Below are positions 14,301 through 26,300 of a DNA stretch of 64,000 bases, in pieces. Positions within the stretch are counted from its first letter, which is position 1. Each line of letters begins with the position of its first letter. The stretch is from Nyssa sinensis. Its lineage: Eukaryota; Streptophyta; Magnoliopsida; Cornales; Nyssaceae. The notes below the pieces were generated by a model. It was not told the origin of the DNA and searched no databases. It worked only from the letters and a program-made list of their open reading frames with translations. The DNA is taken from the NCBI GenBank assembly GCA_008638375.1, contig CM018052.1:9006506-9070505 (forward strand), written 5' to 3'. A program made the translations under genes and the position numbers.

Positions 14301-17300
14301 TAGACCAGAGACAGCCTCAAAACAAAGAAGTATGCATCTTAAGACACGAAGTTGCTCCCCCCTTGCTTTGCAAAAGATAATAGTATCATCTAGAAATAAA
14401 AGATGCGAGACTTCTACCCTACTACCCCCTTCCCTTGATAACACATAACCACACAACAATCCCCCACTCCTAGCTCTTTCGATTAGCCTGATTAGTGCCT
14501 CCATAACCATTACAAAGAGAAAAGGAGATGGGGGATCCCCTTGTCTCAAACCCCTCTAAGAACGGAAGAAACCTGTCGGGGATCCATTCACCAAGACTGA
14601 AAATGAAGCAGTGGAAATACACATCTTCATCCACCTCTTCCACCTATTTCCAAACCCCATCTAGTTCAAAGTGGCCATCAAGAAGTCCCAATTGACGTGA
14701 TCATAGGCCTTCTTGATATCCAGTTTGCAAATCAAACCATTCTCTCCCCTCTTCCTCATCATATCCACGCATTCATTAGCGAGCAAGGCCACATGTCACG
14801 ACCTCAAACCCACCCTATGCGGATTAAGGGTTGCGGGGGAGGCCCTCGAGCCGTCCCTAACAAATTCTAATTAAGGATCAATAATAATACCATCAGATTA
14901 GATAATTAAGTATTGGAATCATAATAGGGTTTACAGATCATGATAAAAGTAATTCTTAAATTTACAAATCCTTGAACAAAAAGTCATCCCTAGGACGTGG
15001 ACTTATGGGAGAGAAAAGACTATAACATACTTAGTCTATTATAATTTATAACAAAATCCACCATTACATGCGAAAACTGTCTGTGAGCAAAAAGGTGACG
15101 CCGGGTAGCAGTGAACACCCTATGGTCCTCCTACAACATCCTTTCCTGAAAAAAATGATATATTTTTGGAATGAGCTAACTTAGCTCAGTATGTAAATTC
15201 CCTTGCTCTGCTATGGGTTAGGGTTAGTTTAAGTAGAAAAATACAATCAAATAGCAAGCAAAGGATATAACAAATAGTCAGTCACCAAGGAAAACCGATC
15301 AACAAAGATGACCCGTGGGTCCCAAAGGCATATCCCAAGGCAGTTTGAAAAAGCGATGCAAACAAGTAAACAATAGGGATTTAGCAAATATAAAAATCAG
15401 CTGCCAAATATCACAAGATATCACAAGATGCCATATCGAATCCAATGATAGGCTTGCAAAGTGTATCAACAACCAAAGAGTGCATCATTAGGTTATGATT
15501 CAAAAAAGATATGAGATACTAACAAAATGGATGCATCAACAAATATGGCCCAGCTACCCCCAAAAGCACTCATTTAGGTTCACCCCTCATTCGGGTTCTT
15601 GAATAGCACTAGAGCTCTTATCATATATCATGTCCTCCACGGATTAAGTGTTGGGTATCATTCCCTATCACCGACCTGTAGGTCCAAATCAGCATCTATG
15701 GAATCAGATGGACATTGTGACAGAACACAACTCTCGGCGGTGAGAAGCATAGCAATTTCCAATATCCAAATCAAAGGCATAGAAATATGCAAGCAATCAC
15801 ATCAAGATATCGGCAAATGAAATCTCAACATATCTACAAGAAAGTACAAGTGTCAAATTGTGGAATCAATGAATGTCAGGTATGTATAAAGTATAAATTG
15901 GCAGTATCGAGAAAATATAATTGTGACATGGCTAAAGAAATACTACATATTAGAGTTCAGGTTTACTTACGTCAAAAATGGTTCCTCGTCCTTACGAGAG
16001 AAATCAAACCTCCTTCTCCTTTCCTTTTGATGATCCTATAATCAGGAAACATTATTTAGTTCAATATTGTTCATGGACTCAATCTGATTTTATTAATGGA
16101 TCTATGGTTTTTTTAGTCTTATGGATCGTGTTTTAAGTCTATGGACTTTATGCAATTTAGGTCGTAACCTAGTTGACTCTTTTACCCTATCTTGGTAGTT
16201 CGTTGTACCTTTAAAGTGTCTTAAAAATGGCTAATTGGCTAGTGTCTTATATTTGTATTTTAAGTATTTTATTTGGCAAGACGGACCCCGCCGTTGGGTC
16301 CGGAACGTCGAAGAAAGTAAATTTAGGTCTTCACGGACTTTTATTTGGCTTGGGGTATCATTAGGGATAAAATGATAATTTTTACATTTTTTACGTGTCT
16401 ATATTTTCGGGACTTCAACGCGGATTCCGCTATTGGGTCCGGAATGTCCCAAAATGTTAAGGTACGTATGTTTACAGTCATTGGGGTTCAATTGGTCATT
16501 TAACTAATCATTAGGGCGTATTTAGAATTACTCCAGTTTTCCCGTTTGTATGTTTTCGGGTTTTAATTTCACAAATCGGCCTTTGCCATTGAGTCCGGAA
16601 TGCCAAAAAATATTGGGTTGCACTATTTTTTTATTTTAATTGGTCTTCATTTGGCTTATTTTTGGCCTAACGGCATTTTGGTAATTTTTCATATAATTAA
16701 AAGAATTTAAAATTAATATTTAATTAATTTCTAGGCTATTTCATAATTAATCAAAACTGTTGGGGGTCCAATTATAATTTCAGAATCTAGTGGAGTCCAA
16801 AACATAATTTCTGAAAACTATTTAAATAAAATCAATTGGTTTAGTTGGATTTTAAGTGAATCGGCCCTAAACAGTGAAGAATTAACCGGTTCATCCGATC
16901 CAATGCGCTATGCTGACGTCAGCCCTACTATTTTATTTATTTTTTAATCATTCTAAGCCAAAGTGACGTAGTTTTGATTTAACCTTTTAAACAGTGGGTC
17001 AAGACCCGACCCGGTATCCAGCCCATGACCTGACTTGCATAATGCCTTCGTCCCCAATTCTCCAGCGAGGGTTCCGGTGGCCTTCTCCGACGCCGGCGAC
17101 CGTCGCCAGTTGAATTCCGGTGCAAACTTAACGTGGTTCGATCCCTAATTTCATGAGGATTTCATTTTTATATTTTATTTCTTGATTTGAGGGCTCCACC
17201 ACGCAAAATAGGGGGTTACAGCCGCTGCTCCGACGACCCCTGATTTTCCTGTAAGGTATTCTTTTTTTATTTCGTGGCTTTTTAGCCACTGTTTTTGCCC

Positions 17301-20300
17301 CAGATTTTTCCAACATGCTTCTGGAATTACAAGAAAGATTTTCCCGTTCTTTAAGTCCAACAAAACAAGCTCAATCACAAGTAGTCAATTTTTCTTCCCC
17401 CAACTACAACCACTGCTTCCTCAATGGTTTCTTAACCATTTTTTGTGATTTAAGTTATAGAACACTCCTTGTTTCATGCTCTTTTGAGTCTTGTAGTTAG
17501 TTTTAAGTTTTAATCATTTTAGATCAAAACCTTAGTTTTTACAAGTTGCGGGTCTTAAGTTTCCTTAGAGTTTTCAAGTCCAAACCTCACCATTCTTCTT
17601 CTATTTTCTTTCCTATACAATGTAAAACACATGCATGCAGTCTAACACTGTAAAACTGTAAGTTACATAAATATTTTTTAGAGAGAGAAAATTCAGCTTG
17701 AGTGTTTACCTTCACTGTGAGTTCCTTCCCTCTCTTCTAAAGCTTGGTTCTGAGCCTATGCATGGTTGGTGTGGGGTCCTTGCATGCTCAGCCCTTCATC
17801 TTCTCCCTCTTTCTTCCTTCCTTCCTCTTCTTCCTTCTTCTTCACTTTCTCTCTCTACTCTCTCTCTAGCCGTCTGTCACAAACATGTGCACACAATCAA
17901 TCTCAATTTTTGATCACACGCAATGTTTACTCATTGCTTACATATACATATATATATATATATATAGCATGTGTATATATATATATATGTATATGTATAT
18001 ATATATATTCTGATTGTGCATGAATTCCAATTGGAAGAGAGAGTGGTCCAATGAGGTGTTGACGCCTTAGCTTTTGAGCATGCAGACTTGGGTGTAATAT
18101 GGGTTATGTATATATCTTGTGGGATATATAGCACAAAAGTGTTGGAGCCCAGTTGGTAATCTTTTTGGGTATAAAATTCTTCCTCTTTTTGGTCTAGGGT
18201 TCAAACCCTTTGGGCAACATTTTGGCCTTATTTTCTCCCGTTTTCTCTTCTTATGCTTTGTCATTTTGGGTGTGTTTGTTAAATTTTTGAAGTTGTATCT
18301 CAATTATCTTACAAACCTCTTGCTATTCTTGCCGTGTTTTTGATTTTTGTGTGCTTCTTTTTTATGTCATTAATTTTATTTTTGACACGTTACATCGTGT
18401 TTTATTTATACCAAAAATATATTGTATTTATCGAAAAATTCTCGATTAAATTTGTTTTACTCGCGTATCGCGTTAATTTGCCCAATTACACGTCGTGCAC
18501 TATTTTTAACATTCACGGGTTACCAATTTCAATTTAAGATGTCTAATTAATTAACATATAATTAATTTCATAAAAATGGGCATTAACATAAATTACTTTG
18601 CCTAATTGGGTTGGGATATTACACCACATCCATGATCTGCCTCTCTCCAACAAAAGCATTCTGACTAAGGGAGGTGATACTACCCGTCACTGCCTTCAAA
18701 TGGGTAGCTAGCATCTTTGCTAATAACTTGTACAAACTTCCCACCAAGCTTATTGGTTTGAAGTCCTTGATGTTGTTGCCCCCTTCCTTTTTAGGGATCG
18801 AAGCGATGAAAGAAGCATTTAAGTTCTTTTCAAAGGAACATGAGCGATGGAAGTGGTTGAAAGTGGCCATGGCATCTCTTCTAATGATCTTCCAACAATG
18901 GCAAAAGAATGCCATTGTGAAGCCATCGGGACTTGGGGCTTTGTCCCCATCACAGGACTTGAGAGCTAAAAAAACCTCCTCCTACTCAAAGGGTGACTCC
19001 AGTTGGCTTGCAACCTCCCTTGGAATAGATAGGAACTCCAACCCATCCAAGCTTGGTCTCCAATCACGTGGTTTTGAGAACAGGTGCTGGTAGAAACCCA
19101 CTATCCCCTCTCTAACTTCCTCCTCTCCTTGAAGCCTCCTGTCACCCACTACCACTGAGCTTATGTTGTTCCTTTTCTTGTGATAGTTTGCCACCCGGTG
19201 GAAGAACTTTGTATTCCTATCCCCTTCCTTCAACCAAAGAGCCCTTGATTTCTGCCTCCATGACACTTCTTCCATCTTCAAAACCCTCCCTAAGTCCCCT
19301 GATTTCTGCCTCCAAGACACTTCTTCCATCTTCAAAACCCTCCTTCAGTCCCCTTTCAGTCCCTCCCTTTGGATTGATTCTTCAGATAAAGGCCCTTCTT
19401 GCTCTCTCCTATCTTGCTCTCTCCTATCCAAGGAATGGATGTCCCCTAGCAAATTTTCTTTCCCAGCTTGAACATTGCCAAAAACCTCCACATTCCACTT
19501 TCTAATATCCACCTTCAGCAGCTTTATTTCTTGAGCAACTGCAAAGCTTGGGTCTCCCCTGATCCTGTATCCTTGCCACCAATTTTCCACCCTGGCTTAG
19601 AACCCGGGGTCTTGCAACCACATGTTCTAAAACCTGAAAGGGCGCCTCCCCTTTTCACTCCACCACTGTCCAGCAATACTGGACTATGATCCGAAACATG
19701 CCTGGGAAGACATGACTAAGAGGCCGCTGGGAATTTTGACTCCCAAGCTGCTGATACAATGAATCTGTCTAGTCTTGACATTGCTGTATCCTCCCTATCA
19801 CTCTTCCATGTGAATCTGTCCCCTTCCAAGGGCAGGTCAACCAGACCCTTCCTGTCAATAAATTCTGAGAATTTCTGCATACTTCTAGTTAACCTGCCAC
19901 CTCCTTTTCGCTCATGAGGGAATCTTGTTGTGTTGAATTATGGCTTTAATAATATTCTTTTTTTTTTTTTTTTATTAAAATGGTCCTATGTCGATCAGTG
20001 TGATGCTATAATCTACGCAAACCTAAATATAATACTATGGCCGTATTTTAATTCTTATGAAGTGATACACTTTACTGTGTAATAAATTTTGTAATTATAT
20101 TGGACATTTAATTTAATTAATTATAAATTTAGACGGATAATTTACCAAAGTACCCTTGGGGGTCTCACAGTCTAGGTGGTGGGAGGGTTTTAGAGAAATG
20201 GGCACATCATGTTTTTATGCGGTGACTGTGGAAGGACAGAAATAGGACTTCTGATGATGTAGAACTCATGGCTTTCAAGCTCAAAGAAATTGTGATACAA

Positions 20301-23300
20301 ACATTGTCTTTGTGGGTGATGAGTGTTGAGTCTGTAAGGATGTCAGCTTAATTTTTTTTTTTTGGATGCTTTCTCTTAGTAGAGGATGAAAGTTTCGTTT
20401 TATTTTTCTGTCATTTTGATTCATCTGTACCTTATTTGTACTCCAGCTTGCTCTCTACTTTTTCTATTTAACATATATTTGAATGTTGAAGCTTCCCCAT
20501 GGTCAACATGTGGTCGTACAAATTTTTTTTGTGGGGTGGGGTTGTCAAAGCTCCTGAAGTTTGGATGATAAAGACCTTCCAAGTTTTAGGTTCTTCAATT
20601 CATATATCTCAGCGCAAAAAAAGGGGTGTGGATAAGTGTAAAATTTATTTTACTGAACAACTTAAGGCATTTAATGTCAGTGCACAATATTTTGGTGTAG
20701 GGGAATGCTACTAAGAGTGCAAACAAGCCTCTTCTCCATTAGATCTTTTAGGAATTGTGTTTTATTTAGAGATTAAAGTGATTGGAATAAATAGAAACAC
20801 AATCCCTAAAAAATGTAATGGATAAGAGACTTGTTCACAATTGCTAACGAGCTCTTAGTAGCATTACCCTTTGGTGTAGACATGCATGGCTTTGTACCCG
20901 TTGCGATATGTGATAACCAGAGATTGAACTGGTGTAGATTTTGTGATTGAAGTCCTATGGTCAATCTAGACTCTAACTAAAGTTACCTATTTAGTAAATT
21001 TGGTGGATTCGTATGTGGGCCTTCACTTCAGTTCTTTGGATATGTTGCTAATACACTGTTTTGAGGTTTTACAGAAACAAGACTTGAGTTTCTCTAAATA
21101 CTGTAATCCAATGCCATTTGATTCAGTATTGTGCCCAGTTTCCTATGTGAATTGATATGTGGATGTGTTCTGACCTGATTTTTTTTTTCTTTTGTATATT
21201 TTGCTATTAATCTTCAGGAGAAGGGTACAGAAAAAATATTATATGGACTTGATGACATAAAGGAAGCGGATGAAATTGTGATTGTAAATACTGTAACCAT
21301 TTTGGGCAACTCTCTGTTTCTCTGGTTCCGTGTTGAGTATTATTTATACTATTTGATGGTGATCATAGGTTGAAGGTGAAATAGATAAGCTCTCAATGGA
21401 AGAAGCTGGCATTTGCAATTGTGTTAGTGTTCCTGATGGTGCACCGCAGAAGGTTTCAACAAAAGAATTACCATCTTTAGAAAAGGTTTGGGTTGACACT
21501 AAACTTTGTTAGAGGCTCACTTTTTGTTTAATATTAAATATCATGGATGCTCTCACAGAATATTTTTCTTTTTCAAACCAAGGTTACCCGTGAAGGCGTT
21601 GTCTTCAACAACCAGCCACACACTACTGGGCACACACACAACACAATAAGCCATGCAAATTAGAGGGAAAATACTCCCTGGAGAAGTCTATATATACACA
21701 GTCTGGAAATTGAACACCCTAACTGCACGGTTATGCAGGTCCTATGAGAATACAGCACAAAGGCCTTGACAGTTACCAGCCCAACTGTCAAGCCTTGCTG
21801 TCTCCTTCAGACATGCAACACATAGGCACCAGTTACAATCTCTGTTTGAGCATTCTCTGCATGCAGCACTCCGGACAACTGCCCAACTGCACATAACTGT
21901 GCTCACATAAAGAATCAATCAGCACATGCCACGCCACCAAGTCATAATCCTGGTCCAAGTCTGACCAGAACCTTTGGCCACATGTCTATGCCACATGCTC
22001 AAAACCTGCCTAGCCATGGATTGGCTTACTGAACCACTTGCATGCTGAGCCGTGCACCACCCGCTGCCAAGGATCAAAATTTCATTTCTTTTCCATCGAA
22101 ATAGCCAAAACATTTTTGTTTGTCAATGAACCGAAACGAAACATAAGTGGAATATCGAAATTCACATGTTTCCATGGAAACACACCGAAATTCGTCGAAA
22201 CATACCACAACATATCTCTTGTTTAGCAATAATTGTAGAAGTTGATAAAAAATAATATCAATTTTTTTTTTCAAATGAAGGAAGAGGTTGAAGAATTGAG
22301 ACTCAAAATTACGAGAAGATATCTCTATTTTGAAAAAAAAAATGATAAGAAAAAGTAGTTGTGAAAATGAAAAAGGAAGTGAACAATTTATTTTAATATA
22401 TAGTTACTAATTGTAATAAGTTTAACTTGATATTTACCCAAATTATCTATTTTTTATATATATTATATATTATATAGTATATATATATATTATGTTATAG
22501 TATTGTATATAACTATAATAATTCAATATATTATAAAAGGAGATTTTTTTTTATAAATATGTTTTAGAAAGTCGCTTGAGGGCAAACCCATCTATAAAAA
22601 TCTCATAAAAATTAAAAATTAGCTCTAAAATTTTGTATACTTGTTTTTAACTAATAAAGAACTATTTAGTATTAATGATTAATTTACATGTAAGTGTATT
22701 TCTGTTTTAGTATTAATGACTAATTTACATTTACGTTTATTTTTTAGTTTCACCTTAGTATCCTCTATTGCGGATAGATATGTACCTTAAAACATTTTTA
22801 ATTAGTTATATAATATTTATCTTTAAACATTCATATATTTTATTTTATGTTTCTATGTGTTTTAATTTTTCTCACCGTTTCCATTATATTTCCAAAACGT
22901 TTCCAAAATATTTCCATTCCCTGGGTGACCGAAACAACACTTCGAAACAAAATTTTGATCCTTTCCCACTGCACATTAGTCATGCTTCTATCTCATGGGT
23001 CAACCCACGAGTTAGCCACCATGCTTGATAGCCTCCAGCTCAATATTTATAACTGTTAGATTTATTATTTAGTTTATTGCTTTTATTTTCAGATAAGGGT
23101 ACTTTTGTATTTTCTCTTATGGTAATATAAATATAAGGTGTAAGGGCAGAAGTATGATTGGAAAGCATTAAGCCCTAATCCTTTCTTTTCTCTTATTCTC
23201 TTTCTTTCTCTTCTTCTTCTCTTAGTTTAGTACTGTGAATCTTAACTTAGTATCAGAGCAGGTTCACAATATTTCTCTTCTCCCTAAAACACAGCCCACA

Positions 23301-26300
23301 ACCAGATAGACAAAAAGGAGAGAAAGCTGCTGACGTCACTTTCCGGCAATGACATCATGCTGACGCCATTTTTTCGGCAATGACATCAGCTTTTTCCGGC
23401 CACCTCCGGCTACCAAAAGACCATGTTTCATCTCATCTTTCCATTCTGATTCCTATGGTATTTTTTGTGAAATTTTTTGAAGCCATCTAGAGGTATTTTT
23501 CTATTTTCGAAACTTTTCAGATTTTCGGACCATTTTTTTTCGATCTGCCTTTTGGGACCTTTTGAGGTTGTTTCGATGCTTCAATCTGCTACAGAGGGTT
23601 GCATTTTTATGTTAGGGATCTTGTTTTAACAGATTCATGTGCATTTGCTTGAGTATAAGTCATCTTAAAGCCATTTAGGTGGTCGGCTGGGGCTGTTTCT
23701 CGTCCAGCTGGGTTCGGTTTGCTTGTTTGATGGATTTGTAGTGGCCTCCGTGCTGATTTGAAGGTTTCTTGTCTTTACTTTGGTGTTCGAAGGCTCCTTT
23801 GATCACTATATTGCATTGGGTCTCACTGTTTTACCTATTTTGGTGTTGGTTTTGTGGAATAAATTGTTAGTTGGCTGCTTGTATTGGTTTATTGGTGCCC
23901 TTTGATTCCTTGGCTTTCAGAGGTGCCCAATTTCCTTTTCTGTGTGGGCTTGTGTACTTGTGGTTTACCTATTTTTTTTGTCATGGCTGAAAATAAGTCA
24001 TCTTTGCTTAGGGAAGATGATATGCCTAAGTCTATTACTTCAAAAAAATTGAATGGTATTAATTATTTAGCTTAGGCATATGTTGTTAAGGTGTTTTTGC
24101 GTGGAAAACGCAGATTGAAGTATTTAATGGATGACCCTCCTACTAAGACTGAGATGAAATATGAAGACTGGATGTGTGAGGACTCAGTGGTTTGGCATAG
24201 TATGGAACCCCATGTTGCTACTACTGTGGAATTTTGTGATTCTTCGAAGAAGATCTGGGACTCTGTTATAGAATATTTCTCACAATAGTGTTTTGTTTCT
24301 CGGGTGTATGAGTTGTATAAGAAGATTTTCACTACGAAACAGTTCGGGAAACCATTATCTGAGTATTACAACACTTTAAGAATTTATGGGATCAGCTTTT
24401 TCAGTATTGTCCCATTACTACTGATTTGGAGCAATAAAAACGTCATTGGGAAGATTTCATGATTGCTTCCTTGCTCTCTAATTTAGATTCAGATCTTCGG
24501 GGCTTTAAGGATCAAATTCTTGCTAGTGAGACTTTACCTACTGCTGCTAATGTGTCTTCTTGCTTATTGCGTTCATCTTTGGGACATAGCTCCATTATGA
24601 CTGGCTCTACTGTTTCCCCATTAGAGTCTTCTGCTTTACTCTCGAGCAGTGGTGGATGTGGTGATAAGAAGTGTGATAATTGTGGTGGCATTAATCATAA
24701 AGAACCTTATTGTTGGGTGAAGTATGGTAAGCCAATTTATGCACATCAGGCTATAGATGGTCCCACACAGACTTTACCTTTTTCTACTTCATTTGGGCCT
24801 AACATTCCCTGTTGTAATTCTCATGATGCACTCACTACTCAACTTGGCGAGCTAGTTCAGACCTTGCGTACTGCTCTTCCTTCTTCATCCATTGCTACTT
24901 TAGCCGATTCAGGTAATGTTGCATGTGTGGCCCATTTGTCTTCGTCCTGGGTTATTGATTCTAGAGCTAGCTCTCATATGTCTAGTATACTATCTCTCTT
25001 TTCTCATTTGAATCCTCTTAAGCACCATATTGCATTAGCTGATGGGTCATCTCGGCCCGTTCTTGGTAAAGGGGTTCTTTGTCCTACTCCTTTATCATTA
25101 CCCTCCAGTCTTTACATCCCTGATTTTCCTTTTAATTTGATGTCTGTTAGTCAATTAACTAAAAAGTTTAATTGTTCTATAACTTTTTCTCCTACTACTT
25201 GTGTTTTTCAGGACCTCAAGACGAAGAAGATGATTGGTTCAGGGCATGAGGACAGTCTTTATTACTTGGATTCAAGTGGTTCCTCATCCCTTTCTTCATC
25301 GGCTTTTAGTGCAGTAGTTTTGCCTCTTCAGTGGCACTTTCGTTTGGGTCATCCTTCATTGGACAAGCTCAAGTTAGCTATTGTTGGTTTGAGTCATGTG
25401 TCTAGTTTAAAATGTGAGGCTTGTCAATTGGGCAAGCATCACCGTAGTTCATTTCCGAATAATAGTAGTGATTGTCAGTCTGACTCCTTTGCTTTAGTTT
25501 ACACAGACATATAGGGATCTTCCCATGCTTCTAGTTTGAATGGATTTAATTATTTTGTTCTATTTGTGGATGATTATTTTCACATGACATGTTTGTTTTT
25601 GATGAAAGAGCAATCTGAGCTTCCAAATATTTTTTTTAAATTCTATAATGAAATCTTTGTTCAGTTTGGTAAACGCATTAAGGTTATTCGCTTTGATAAT
25701 GTATTAGAATCTACATAGTTTGTTATGGATTGTTTTTGTGCTGCTCATGGTATTATTCATTAGACTAGTTGTGTTCATACTTCCCAACAACATGGTGTTG
25801 CTGAATGAAAGCATCGTCATGTGTTGGATGTTGCTCGCACATTAATGTTCAATATGCATGTCCCCAAACATTTTTGGCATGATGCTGTTCTTACTGCTTG
25901 TAATCTCATTAATCACATGCCATCTGTTGTTCTCAATCATCAGTCTCCCTTTTCTCTCTTATATCCCAGTCTCTCCTCCTTCCAACTTACTCGTGTGTTT
26001 GGTTGTGTAGCCTTTGTTCATATTCTCGATCCTGGTTAGGATAAATTATCTCATCGTGCTCGCAAATGTGTTTTTCTTGAGTACTCCCGGACTCAAAAGG
26101 GTTATCGTTGCTATAGTCCCGAGTCTCGTTGCTACTTTGTCAGTGCTGATGTTACCTTTTTTGAGTCCACATCCTTCTTCTCCTCCTTCGGTCAACTATC
26201 GACTTTAGATCTGATATCTTATTGGAAGGGGGAGTTCGCAAAACCTTTTCCTACTCTACCTTTGCCTATTTATTCTTTGCCTAATTCTCCTTTGCAGGTT

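Larger units (their letters stand above)
12753..19940 (-). mobile_element. 5'-truncated L1-type LINE, split by a solo LTR
   Basis: Read on the minus strand in domain order: end of the endonuclease ([10 protein letters not shown] near 19705-19690, with [10 protein letters not shown] near 19925), linker, reverse transcriptase, zf-RVT zinc-binding region, then a 3' end of the form TTACTTTTACTGATCAAAAA at 12753. The 14794-18623 segment is a later insertion. Truncation inside the endonuclease is typical of target-primed reverse transcription. Several frameshifts and stops mark it as dead. Confidence 0.85.

Noticed and set aside
12999..14448. Plus-strand frames overlapping the LINE
   Set aside because: Antisense shadows of the RT and zf-RVT coding on the minus strand.
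17939..18010. TATATA run as a promoter
   Set aside because: Simple (TA/GTA)n repeat within a solo LTR with no gene following; a promoter call is not supported.
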